Origin: an uncultured Lachnospiraceae bacterium
GTDB lineage: Bacteria > Bacillota > Clostridia > Lachnospirales > Lachnospiraceae
Direction: 5' to 3'
Assembly: GCA_910584585.1 (NCBI GenBank)
Contig: CAJUBP010000028.1
Location: 1 to 59,878, forward strand
DNA length: 59,878 bases
In this document: one piece after another, positions 8,996-16,461 of the stretch
How positions within the stretch are numbered: the first letter of the stretch is position 1
Layout of the letters: each line of letters starts with the position of its first letter
The notes under the pieces: generated by a model
Seen by the model: only the letters and a program-made list of their open reading frames with translations
What the model was told of the DNA's origin: nothing
Database searches by the model: none
Made by a program: the position numbers and the translations under genes

Positions 8996-9436
8996 CTATT
9001 CCGCTTTGTAAGCGGCTTTGTCGAGAGCGGACTGGATGGCGTTCAGCAGGACCATGGAGGTATATTGGTTGTCGTCTCCGTAAGAAATGCTTTCCAGAGA
9101 CTGTTTTTCGTAAATCTGCTCGGTCAGGTTATCCAGTGCAGGCTGCATCAGCGGATACATGGCGGCAGTAGCTTCGTCCAGGTTTACCAGGGTAATAGAG
9201 TTGATGTGGTTCTCATCCACTGCGACTTCCACGTCTATGGCGTTGTCATTTAGTTGTATGGAGGAAGTATATACCCCCGCCGTATATTTCATGGTTTCTT
9301 CCACAGCCTTGTCTTTGTCATCCGGCAGGAACATAAAGATCAGCAGTAAAATCAACAGGATTCCCAGTACTGCGAAAATCGCTGTGTAGACTACTTCTTT
9401 TAAATGCAGAACAACAATCTTTGTTTTTGAACTCAC
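8996..9436 (-). CDS. Membrane-anchored FMN-binding-like domain protein
   Basis: The 146-residue protein has a short basic N-terminus, one transmembrane helix (about residues 15-37) and an extracytoplasmic domain that resembles the FMN-binding fold of RnfG/NqrC: YTAGVYTSSIQL, a central VAVDENHINSI strand pair, and a C-terminal YTSMVLLNAIQSALDKA. The SGAT-type motif that takes covalent FMN is replaced by NQYTSM, so flavinylation is doubtful. The start is a GTG at 9436 with GGAGGA 5 bases upstream. It is monocistronic. Function is unknown; a degenerate or non-flavin relative is my best reading. Confidence 0.65.
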   Translation of the reverse strand: MSSKTKIVVLHLKEVVYTAIFAVLGILLILLLIFMFLPDDKDKAVEETMKYTAGVYTSSIQLNDNAIDVEVAVDENHINSITLVNLDEATAAMYPLMQPALDNLTEQIYEKQSLESISYGDDNQYTSMVLLNAIQSALDKAAYKAE

Positions 9437-9718
9437 AGGATTCCTCCTTAATTTCTCTTTGAACTACTATATGAGAGGAAGAGGGGAAATATTCGGGTGA
9501 GTTGAAAAAGTAAATTCCATTTTGCAAGACACACTCTAAATTCCGCCTCTGAGGGAGATTCTGCGATGATGGCTGTAATAGATTCCCGCCCAGTTTTTTG
9601 ATTCTGTTTCAGAGGTTACGTTAATAATTCAGGATTTAAGATGATTTCATCTGCAGGTATCTTTTGCGGATGGAATGCGTCCAGAAGCTCTGGGTTTTGA
9701 GATGCAAGGCAAGCGCGC

Positions 9719-10606
9719 TCAATTTTCTTTTAACATTTGTATCTCTTTCAAAGTAAGTCCTGATATGTCGGATATTTCTTCCAACGAGTATTTTCCAGAA
9801 CACATCATGCGGATAGCCGTTACCTTCTGGCCCTGCTGCAATCCCTGCTGCAATCCCTGCTGCAGTCCTTGCTGCAATCCTTCTTCCAACTTTGATTTAT
9901 CTCTTAATGCCAGTTTTGGTTCCATAATCTCCATCAATGCTTCATACATGCTCTCATCCTCCAATAATTTTTTTACAAGCGACTCGTTTGCGTTAACGCT
10001 GACTTTTAAGACGGAATCCGCCATCTCTTTGTCGAATTCCCCTGTCAGCTTGCCCATCCCTTTCAATAACCGCTGTATATCTTCTTTCTGGAGCTTCTCA
10101 GAAAGGGATTTTAGCCAGACATGCCCGTTTCCGTCTATCTCCCGGGTTACGACAATCTGCGTGGGGAACAGGCTGCCGGTATGCACGCAGTATATTCCTT
10201 TGTGGGAAGAGGTTACTTGAAACCCTTTTTCGGCAAAATACTGAAACAGGCCCTCTGGCCTTCCTTCCCGGATAAGCGTGGCGGTAACATCGTCTTCGCT
10301 TATCCGGGCGGAAGTCCCTGCCGCCTTATAAATACAGGCATATCCCTGCACTTTGTAAAATGTGTTTACGTTCAGCTCGTCTCCGGGAGACTTGTATTCG
10401 ATGATATTATGTCCCCGGAAGAAAGCGCCTATTTCATTTTTTAGCACAACGGCCGGATTCTTTTTAATAATCAGCAAATCAGTTTCCAGCGGCTTTGTGT
10501 TCAGGTTGTATTCCTTTTCAAAAATCAAGTCATCTCTGTTTTCTTTAAATTCCAAATTCATGGCGGCGACAAATCCCGGATGCCATTGTATTCTTGTGTC
10601 TTCCAT
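9719..10606 (-). CDS. Rpn/PD-(D/E)XK nuclease-like protein with GLQQ repeats
   Basis: A 295-residue protein. The N-terminal half has a PD-(D/E)XK nuclease-like core: an acidic residue in ETDLL and an IIEYKSP segment about 25 residues later. Near the C-terminus, four consecutive GLQQ units are encoded by a 12-base tandem repeat (about 9828-9890), followed by a short region resembling a helix-turn-helix. Rpn-type proteins are associated with recombination and phage defence and often have such repeat linkers whose number varies by slippage. The gene is monocistronic; the start ATG at 10606 is preceded by GAGGAG. Confidence 0.75.
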   Translation of the reverse strand: MEDTRIQWHPGFVAAMNLEFKENRDDLIFEKEYNLNTKPLETDLLIIKKNPAVVLKNEIGAFFRGHNIIEYKSPGDELNVNTFYKVQGYACIYKAAGTSARISEDDVTATLIREGRPEGLFQYFAEKGFQVTSSHKGIYCVHTGSLFPTQIVVTREIDGNGHVWLKSLSEKLQKEDIQRLLKGMGKLTGEFDKEMADSVLKVSVNANESLVKKLLEDESMYEALMEIMEPKLALRDKSKLEEGLQQGLQQGLQQGLQQGQKVTAIRMMCSGKYSLEEISDISGLTLKEIQMLKEN

Positions 10607-10739
10607 AAATAACTCCTCTGTTTATATTGAATTATATCACATTTAGAGAAATTTACAATTGAGAAGTGAATATATGGATTTAAAAAATTTAAAAAATCCT
10701 ATTGACAAAAAAAGCATATTGTAGTATCATCTATGACAT

Positions 10740-10812
10740 GCGATAGTGGCGTAGTTGGTAACGCGCGACCTTGCCAAGGTCGAGACCGCGGGTTCGAGCC
10801 CCGTCTATCGCT
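10740..10812 (+). tRNA. tRNA-Gly (anticodon GCC)
   Basis: A complete cloverleaf of 73 bases: acceptor GCGATAG/CTATCGC, D-stem GCGT/ACGC, anticodon stem CGACC/GGTCG with loop TTGCCAA, and T-arm with TTCGAGC. The anticodon is GCC, for glycine. CCA is not encoded, so it is added after transcription. No integrase lies next to it. Confidence 0.97.
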
Positions 10813-10822
10813 TGCATAGTTA

Positions 10823-10877
10823 AGAGCTGTAAACTTAATGGTTTTTCAGATGAACCAAGGAGTTGCAGCTCTTTTTG
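10823..10877 (+). terminator. Terminator downstream of tRNA-Gly
   Basis: AGAGCTG at 10823 pairs with CAGCTCT at 10866-10872, with weaker pairing inside, and is followed by TTTTTG. It lies 11 bases after the tRNA. Confidence 0.75.
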
Positions 10878-10940
10878 TTCCCTTATTTATTTCATAATAT
10901 GATCCGTATTTTCGGGGTTAATGAATCTGTGCGTGTGGTA

Positions 10941-11053
10941 TATAATATGCTTAACAAGAGAACCGAAAGCTAGAGTACACTCTAGCCGCCGGTATAATAT
11001 GATGTTACAAAAAGTAGAGCCCCTTCGGTTCTCTTAGTAAGCATATTATATTG
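10941..11053. repeat. Long inverted-repeat element with inner palindrome
   Basis: The 13-bp ends TATAATATGCTTA and TAAGCATATTATA, followed inward by the perfectly complementary AGAGAACCGAA and TTCGGTTCTCT, enclose about 56 bases. These contain a second perfect palindrome, GCTAGAGT-AC-ACTCTAGC, and an internal TATAAT. No other copy is seen in the window. It could be a MITE remnant, a small structured RNA, or a bidirectional transcription barrier between tRNA-Gly and the Uma2-like gene. Confidence 0.75.
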
Positions 11054-11092
11054 TCATGGCGCGGCGGTTTCCAGATTTGAAATCGTTGTTTT

Positions 11093-11653
11093 TTATGTTG
11101 TACCTAAGTCCAGTTCCTGAAAATCAATCCATAAATCCTGATAGATATTGACTTTGATCTTATCCTGAAAAGTATAAGCTTTTGCTTTAAATTTGTCTTT
11201 CTCCAGAAAATACACATAAACGGTTGCTTCCATAGAGTCTACGATCCAGTATTCCGTCACTCCGGCGTTCATATAGAGATTCAGTTTGCGGATATGGTCA
11301 TGGCTGGCTGTGCTGGGGGAGATGATCTCGATAATCCAGTCCGGCGCTCCGGTGCATCCGCGCTCTGTCAATTTACCGGGATCGCAGATGACGCAGATAT
11401 CCGGCTCAGCCACAGTTTTATCATCGTTTTCAAATAATTTGACGGCAAAGGGAGCCGGATAGACCTTGCAGCCTCCATTTTTGGAACGGATGTAATTACG
11501 GATGGTTGCTGAAAGTTCCATTAAGATTTCCTGGTGAATTCTGCTGGGCGCAGCCAGATCATAGAGTTGCCCGTCAATCAGTTCTGCCCGTATATTCTCC
11601 GGCAGGTTATAATAATCTTCCTCTGAATAAGTCTTTAATTGAGCAAATGCCAT
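11093..11653 (-). CDS. Uma2-family (DUF820) PD-(D/E)XK nuclease-like protein
   Basis: A 186-residue Uma2/DUF820 protein with the restriction-endonuclease-like core: VAEPDICVI, then PDWIIEIISPSTASHDHIRK, which hold the D...E-x-(I)...K positions of the fold. The family is abundant in cyanobacteria and some Firmicutes; its substrate is unknown. The start at 11653 is preceded by AGGAGAAAGGA. It follows the pseudokinase gene on the same strand with a gap of 77 bases, so the two may be co-transcribed. Confidence 0.88.
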   Translation of the reverse strand: MAFAQLKTYSEEDYYNLPENIRAELIDGQLYDLAAPSRIHQEILMELSATIRNYIRSKNGGCKVYPAPFAVKLFENDDKTVAEPDICVICDPGKLTERGCTGAPDWIIEIISPSTASHDHIRKLNLYMNAGVTEYWIVDSMEATVYVYFLEKDKFKAKAYTFQDKIKVNIYQDLWIDFQELDLGTT

Positions 11654-11730
11654 ATATGCGTTTCCTTTCTCCTGAAATACAGTTCTTTTTCTTAATTTAT
11701 CAAAAAACAGGGGTTTTGTAAATGCCGTAA

Positions 11731-13929
11731 TCATACAAAAAGAGTTTCTTCCAGAAGCTGATACAGGCTTAAGGCTCCGCTGGCGCAGATGTCTTTTGAC
11801 TCTCCGGGAATTTGCCGAAGGGCGTCTGCCAGATTCCGGATCTGCAGCAGGAAGTTCCAGAGAGCGCTGCCGGAATTACTATGCGCTGGCAAGGCAGCGG
11901 CGGGGGATGAGGATTTTATGTTTTTGATTCTGTCTTCGGCATAGGTTCTCAGCATATCAGGAAAGTCTTTGGTCAGGAAAAATGATTTTTCTTTTAATAT
12001 CCTCTGCAGGCTGTCTGGCTCTCCTTCGGATTTGCCCCCATGAGAAAGGATTTCTTCCAGAAACAGATTCCTGCATTCGGCGGAATTTTTTATTGTTTTC
12101 TGCGCAAGGATAAGGCTTTCTTCTATTTGCCTGCCGGCGTCAGGATCCTGCAGAAAGCGCAGCGCGGACTGAAAATAGGGCAGCGCTGCATAGGCTTTTT
12201 CCGATAGAAGAAGAATCCTTCCTTTATTGTATAGTCCTTCCGGCAGTGAGCGGTCGAAGTACAGGATCCGGTCACAGCAGGCAGATGCTTGTTCCATATT
12301 TCCAAGCCCTTCGTAACATGCCATCAGATAATCCAGACAGGAAAGATATATATCACAGGCATGTCCGGCCAGGGTTTGGGTGATTTTGCTGCGTTCCAAG
12401 TATTCTTTCATGGCGGTGAGCCGATCAAGAATCGGCTGATAGTGGCTTTGAGGATCTTTGGCAAATGTTACGCTGGTAAGCTGTCGGTACGCGTCAAAGA
12501 GCAGAGAACCGTATTTTTCCTGAAGCTGACAGTCCAGTTCCAGCAGCAGTTTCAGACGTTTGGTCTGAGAGGAGCTGCCGAAATTGCGGCGGTATTTGTC
12601 CAGATATTCCATAGCCCCGGAATAATCGCCCAGATGGTAAAGGCTGATGCTTAAATACATAAGTTTTGACCGTTCCGTCTCGGCACTCCCGTCTTCTTCC
12701 ATCATTCGGACGGCTGTCTGAAAATAGCTCCGGGCATGGGTCACGTCTCTGTCAAGGTAAAGGCACATGGCGTAATGGTAGATGGTTTCCCAGTCATTTT
12801 TATTGTATTTCAGATATCCGCGAAAGCAGGCGCGGGCCGGTTCGAAATCTTTTAAAGCGTAACAGGCGTTGCCGATGGGCTTTAAGAGTTCTTTCGATTC
12901 CGGCTGTATTTTGTAAAGAGAAGACAGAAGCACTCTGGTTCTTTTCAGCTCATGGGTGCGTCCCTGGCTGCGGAGAGTGTCAATTTCGTTTTGGAGGGCA
13001 GGAAAATCATAAGGGTTTATAGTCAGCGCATGGCAGAAACATGGAAAGATTTGCTCAGCTTTTTGATCCTTTCCAAGAACCGCCTGATCGCATGCCTGGA
13101 CCTTCAGCCAGGTTTTCTCTTCCGGACTGCCGCAGCCTGCTTCTGTTTCGCGAAAATCTGAGGGCAGATGCAGAAAATCCAGAAGGGCGTCCCGCAGTTT
13201 TTCAAAAGTGGACAGCCTGTCCTGAGGCCGCTCTGCCATACAGTGACGGATGATAAGTTCTAATTTCTGTTCCTGATCGGAAAGTGACTGATGTTCCCTC
13301 TTTCCGCAGATGAGAAGCTCATTCATAATTTTTCCAAGGCAAAAAATATCCTCCCGGACATCGGGTTTCACCCTGTTCCAGAAGTCAGTTATTTTCACAT
13401 CGCCGTTCCGGGTAAAAAGAAGATTGGAGGGCTTTAAGTTTCCGTGGGCAAAAGGTTTTTCCGGCTGGGACAGGTGTTTTTGGCAGTGTATCATGCCCAG
13501 GCAGACTGACAGGGCAATGCGCGCTGTTTGCTCAGCGGGAACGGGATTTCCTGCGGCCAGCAGGGAGTTCAGGGAGTTGGGCAGCCATTCCATTACCAGG
13601 TAATATTCTGCCTGGATCTGCTCCAAACGGTACAGCTTGGCCACATTTTTATGGGATGGAAGAAATAATAGTTTCTGTAGTTTTACGAGGGGCGATTCCT
13701 GGTTCCGAAGCGCGGATTCCGCCTGGGAATCTTCCGGGTTCGAAAGCCCGGCGGCTTTCAGTACGCATGGAACCTGGCTCCATAAATCAAAACAGTAATA
13801 AATCCGGCCCGATCCGCCGGCCCCCTGGCTCAGAATCCGGTATCGTTTCTTTAAAATATCCTCGTCTTTGGAGGGGACAGCTAATAGTTCGTTCCGTTCC
13901 GGGGTGATATCTGAATAAACAGTGTTCAT
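11731..13929 (-). CDS. Ser/Thr kinase-like (probable pseudokinase) TPR protein
   Basis: A 732-residue cytoplasmic protein. Residues about 30-255 have a protein-kinase fold with a glycine loop (GAGGSG, 36-41), the ATP lysine (K58 in CVLKA) and the helical-lobe motif REDIFCLGK. However, HRD is replaced by HGN (162-164), so the catalytic aspartate is Asn, and DFG is DFW (182-184), so phosphotransfer is doubtful. From about residue 290 to 620, helical repeats with TPR-like spacing follow. No membrane segment is visible. The likely role is as a signalling scaffold; low residual activity cannot be excluded. GGGAG precedes the ATG. Confidence 0.85.
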   Translation of the reverse strand: MNTVYSDITPERNELLAVPSKDEDILKKRYRILSQGAGGSGRIYYCFDLWSQVPCVLKAAGLSNPEDSQAESALRNQESPLVKLQKLLFLPSHKNVAKLYRLEQIQAEYYLVMEWLPNSLNSLLAAGNPVPAEQTARIALSVCLGMIHCQKHLSQPEKPFAHGNLKPSNLLFTRNGDVKITDFWNRVKPDVREDIFCLGKIMNELLICGKREHQSLSDQEQKLELIIRHCMAERPQDRLSTFEKLRDALLDFLHLPSDFRETEAGCGSPEEKTWLKVQACDQAVLGKDQKAEQIFPCFCHALTINPYDFPALQNEIDTLRSQGRTHELKRTRVLLSSLYKIQPESKELLKPIGNACYALKDFEPARACFRGYLKYNKNDWETIYHYAMCLYLDRDVTHARSYFQTAVRMMEEDGSAETERSKLMYLSISLYHLGDYSGAMEYLDKYRRNFGSSSQTKRLKLLLELDCQLQEKYGSLLFDAYRQLTSVTFAKDPQSHYQPILDRLTAMKEYLERSKITQTLAGHACDIYLSCLDYLMACYEGLGNMEQASACCDRILYFDRSLPEGLYNKGRILLLSEKAYAALPYFQSALRFLQDPDAGRQIEESLILAQKTIKNSAECRNLFLEEILSHGGKSEGEPDSLQRILKEKSFFLTKDFPDMLRTYAEDRIKNIKSSSPAAALPAHSNSGSALWNFLLQIRNLADALRQIPGESKDICASGALSLYQLLEETLFV

Positions 13930-14227
13930 AACATACAGCTCCCTTAGTTCAAAATTAAATGGTACAGTTACAGTTTTATCAATTAATGAAGGCGAAATGT
14001 GACGGTTTTTGGAGAGTAGGCCGGAAATATGAATTTTTAACGAGGCTTCTGCGAAAGCTCTATCGTTCGGCGCATGGGAAATATGCCGCGGCTCTGATCG
14101 AATATTGTAACAGATACAGTCGAAATCAGTTTTTTTGCATATATATTTAAGAAACAGATTTCTGTTTTAAAACATAGGCATTTGCTGTTTTTCGAATTAT
14201 TTTATTCGAAGAAGAAAGTGAGGGAAT

Positions 14228-14926
14228 ATGGGAAAAATAAACCGGGATGCTATTATAGAAAATTGTAAAAAATATCTGGGCAGGCCCTATGTCTGGGGCG
14301 GCGAGAGTATGGAAGAGGGAGGGTATGACTGCTCCGGCCTGGTGTACCGTGTGCTTCAGGATTCGGGATTTCAGGTGGGGCGCACCAACTCTCAGGGTTA
14401 CCGGGCAATTGGAACCAAGATACCTGCCGGGAAGAGGAAAAAAGGGGATTTGTTGTTTTTCGGAAGTCCCGAAAGGGCCAATCATGTGTCTATCTGTGAT
14501 GTAAATGGGAAAATGTATGAATCCATCGGCAGTTCTTCCAATACGAAAGACAACCCAGGCCCCGGGGTTACTTACTCGAATATCAGCCGCAGAAACGATA
14601 TGATTGAAGTGCGTACTCTGTTTGATGGGGATGGGCAGGAGGAAGCGGACGAAGGCATGGCAAGAAATGATTATCAGGTGGGCGGGGTTTATACTCTGCA
14701 GGCAGAGATGAAAGTCCGTACCGGGGCCGGAACCAATTACCGGGCCAAAAGTTACAGTGAACTGACGCCCAATGGACAGAGCCATGATTCGGATCGGGAC
14801 GGCGCAGTGGACAAAGGGACGAGAGTGACTTGCCAAAAAGTGAAAGTTGTTGGGAAGGATATCTGGATCCTGACGCCTTCCGGGTGGATTGCGGCAGTTT
14901 ATCAGGGGAAGACTTATATAAAGTAG
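14228..14926 (+). CDS. NlpC/P60 peptidase with SH3-like domain
   Basis: A 232-residue protein. Residues about 5-120 form an NlpC/P60 cysteine peptidase domain that cleaves peptidoglycan stem peptides: catalytic Cys in YDCSGLVYRV, His in NHVSI. After a linker, an SH3-like wall-binding domain follows (MKVRTGAGTNYRAKSYSEL). No signal peptide or transmembrane segment is present, as in phage endolysins, yet no phage genes are near. GAGGG precedes the ATG. It is monocistronic. A role as a lysin released on cell lysis, or export by another route, is possible. Confidence 0.88.
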   Translation: MGKINRDAIIENCKKYLGRPYVWGGESMEEGGYDCSGLVYRVLQDSGFQVGRTNSQGYRAIGTKIPAGKRKKGDLLFFGSPERANHVSICDVNGKMYESIGSSSNTKDNPGPGVTYSNISRRNDMIEVRTLFDGDGQEEADEGMARNDYQVGGVYTLQAEMKVRTGAGTNYRAKSYSELTPNGQSHDSDRDGAVDKGTRVTCQKVKVVGKDIWILTPSGWIAAVYQGKTYIK

Positions 14927-14982
14927 TCTTGTAAGGATGCCAATGGTTTTGATGTGTATCGGAGAAAGAAACTGCGGAAGAA

Positions 14983-15243
14983 TTATTCTTCCGCAGCCTC
15001 TTCGGTCTGCAGGCCGCTGAGGTATTCGGTTAAAGAACTTAAATCCACCTCGGTCTGAGTGGGATTTTCAGCGTCTTTCTGATGGAAGTATCCGAAAGCG
15101 GAATATCCGACCCATCCGATGACAGCAACGCTGACTACCGTGCCGCAGGCTGCGGCCGCCCGGCGTTTCATCTTTTCACGCTTCATAATCTGCTTGCGGT
15201 TTGCTTTTTCTTTTTTATACTGGTCTACTTTTTTCTGACTCAT
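14983..15243 (-). CDS. Small single-pass membrane protein of unknown function
   Basis: An 86-residue protein with a very basic N-terminus (about 28 residues, mostly K and R), one transmembrane helix (about 31-52) and an acidic C-terminal tail ending TEEAAEE. AAGGAG precedes the ATG. The polarity predicts a cytoplasmic N-terminus. I recognise no family. It is convergent with the NlpC/P60 gene. The stretch from 15244 to 15512 upstream holds the thyA promoter and a short structured repeat. Confidence 0.75.
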   Translation of the reverse strand: MSQKKVDQYKKEKANRKQIMKREKMKRRAAAACGTVVSVAVIGWVGYSAFGYFHQKDAENPTQTEVDLSSLTEYLSGLQTEEAAEE

Positions 15244-15391
15244 AGCTGCTCTCCTTGCCGTTTTAATAGATGAGCATGATTTTGCTCTTAATCTTCTACA
15301 GTATACACCATTTTTGTGAAAAAATCTTTATAAATCGAAAAAAAAATAAATTTATATCTAAAAATGAATGAAACTTGTGTTATGATAGTGT

Positions 15392-15475
15392 TGCAGCAAA
15401 CAATCAATATTTCGATACACAGGAAAGGGGCATCCTGTCTTGACCTTTGTGTTCGCATATTAAAAGTTCACTGTA
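15392..15475. repeat. Short derivative of the dispersed structured repeat (copy 4)
   Basis: This 84-bp copy keeps both ends of the family (gcagcaaacaatcaatattt with cgatacacaggaaa, and tgacctttgtg...gttcactgta) but lacks the whole conserved core. It lies between a -10-like TATGAT (15381-15386) and the thyA start codon, so it is probably transcribed in the thyA leader. Confidence 0.8.
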
Positions 15476-15512
15476 GTGCTAGTGAATCTAAAAATGATGT
15501 AAAGGAGAACCA

Positions 15513-16361
15513 ATGAGTTTAGCAGATCACATTTTTATAGAAATGTGCCAGGATATTTTGGAGCACGGCGTCAGCACAGAAGGGGAAAAGGTGCGGCCCC
15601 GCTGGGAAGACGGAACCAGCGCTTATACCATTAAGAAATTCGGCGTCGTCAACCGCTATGATTTGTCCAGAGAATTTCCGGCAATTACACTGCGCAGAAC
15701 TGCCATTAAGAGCTGTACCGATGAAATGCTCTGGATTTGGCAGAAGAAATCGAACAATATTAAAGATCTGCACAGCCATATCTGGGATGAGTGGGCGGAT
15801 GAGACGGGGTCCATCGGCAAAGCCTACGGATATCAGATGGGAGTGAAGCATTCCTATCAGGAAGGCATGATGGATCAGGTGGATCGGGTCATTTACGATT
15901 TAAAGCATAACCCTTTCAGCCGCAGGATTCTGACTAATCTGTATGTGCACCAGGATTTAAGTGAGATGAATCTCTATCCCTGTGCTTACAGCATGACTTT
16001 TAACGTCACTCAGGAGCCGGGGAAAGAGAAGCTTGTGCTGAACGGCATTTTAAACCAGCGTTCCCAGGATGTGCTGACGGCCAATAACTGGAACGTGTGC
16101 CAGTATGCGGTGCTGATGCATATGCTGGCTCAGGTCTGCGGGATGGAAGCGGGAGAACTGGTGCATGTGATTGCGGACGCCCACATTTATGATCGGCATA
16201 TTCCGCTGGTGCGGGAGCTGATTCAAAGAGAGCCGTACCCGGCGCCGAAGTTCTGGCTGAATCCTGAGGTGAAGGATTTCTATGAATTTACCAGGGATGA
16301 CGTCAGGCTGGAGAATTATGTGACAGGCCCGCAGATTACAGATATTCCGGTGGCGGTTTAG
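15513..16361 (+). CDS. thyA: Thymidylate synthase
   Basis: A 282-residue ThyA, methylating dUMP to dTMP with methylenetetrahydrofolate in the cytoplasm. The nucleophilic Cys is at about 157 in YPCAYSM; the substrate-binding NQRSQDVLTANNWN and the C-terminal region with IYDRHI are present. GGAG precedes the ATG at 15513. The partner dihydrofolate reductase gene, usually directly downstream, is 7.1 kb away because a three-gene methyltransferase cassette lies between them. Partial copies of the thyA tail follow the stop codon. Confidence 0.97.
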   Translation: MSLADHIFIEMCQDILEHGVSTEGEKVRPRWEDGTSAYTIKKFGVVNRYDLSREFPAITLRRTAIKSCTDEMLWIWQKKSNNIKDLHSHIWDEWADETGSIGKAYGYQMGVKHSYQEGMMDQVDRVIYDLKHNPFSRRILTNLYVHQDLSEMNLYPCAYSMTFNVTQEPGKEKLVLNGILNQRSQDVLTANNWNVCQYAVLMHMLAQVCGMEAGELVHVIADAHIYDRHIPLVRELIQREPYPAPKFWLNPEVKDFYEFTRDDVRLENYVTGPQITDIPVAV

Positions 16362-16434
16362 ATGTGGCCTGTAGATTAGGGATGTTTCGGCGGAGAGATA
16401 GCCTGCAGATTAGGGATATTCTGGCGGCAGTTTA
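16326..16434 (+). repeat. Three degenerate repeats of the thyA 3' end
   Basis: About 35 bases from the end of thyA (16326-16360, containing GCAGATTACAGATATTCCGG) recur in diverged form at 16366-16398 and 16400-16434 (both with GATTAGGGAT). The repeats fill the gap between thyA and the methyltransferase cassette. They could mark the place where the cassette entered. Confidence 0.7.
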
Positions 16435-16461
16435 ACTCAGAAGTATTAAGGCGGAAAAGTA

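Noticed and set aside
10740..11100. tRNA-Gly as an integration site
   Set aside because: No integrase and no repeat of the tRNA 3' end nearby; the neighbouring inverted repeat is unrelated to the tRNA sequence.
14228..14926. Prophage remnant around the NlpC/P60 gene
   Set aside because: No holin, structural or integrase gene lies near it; flanking genes are ordinary chromosomal ones.
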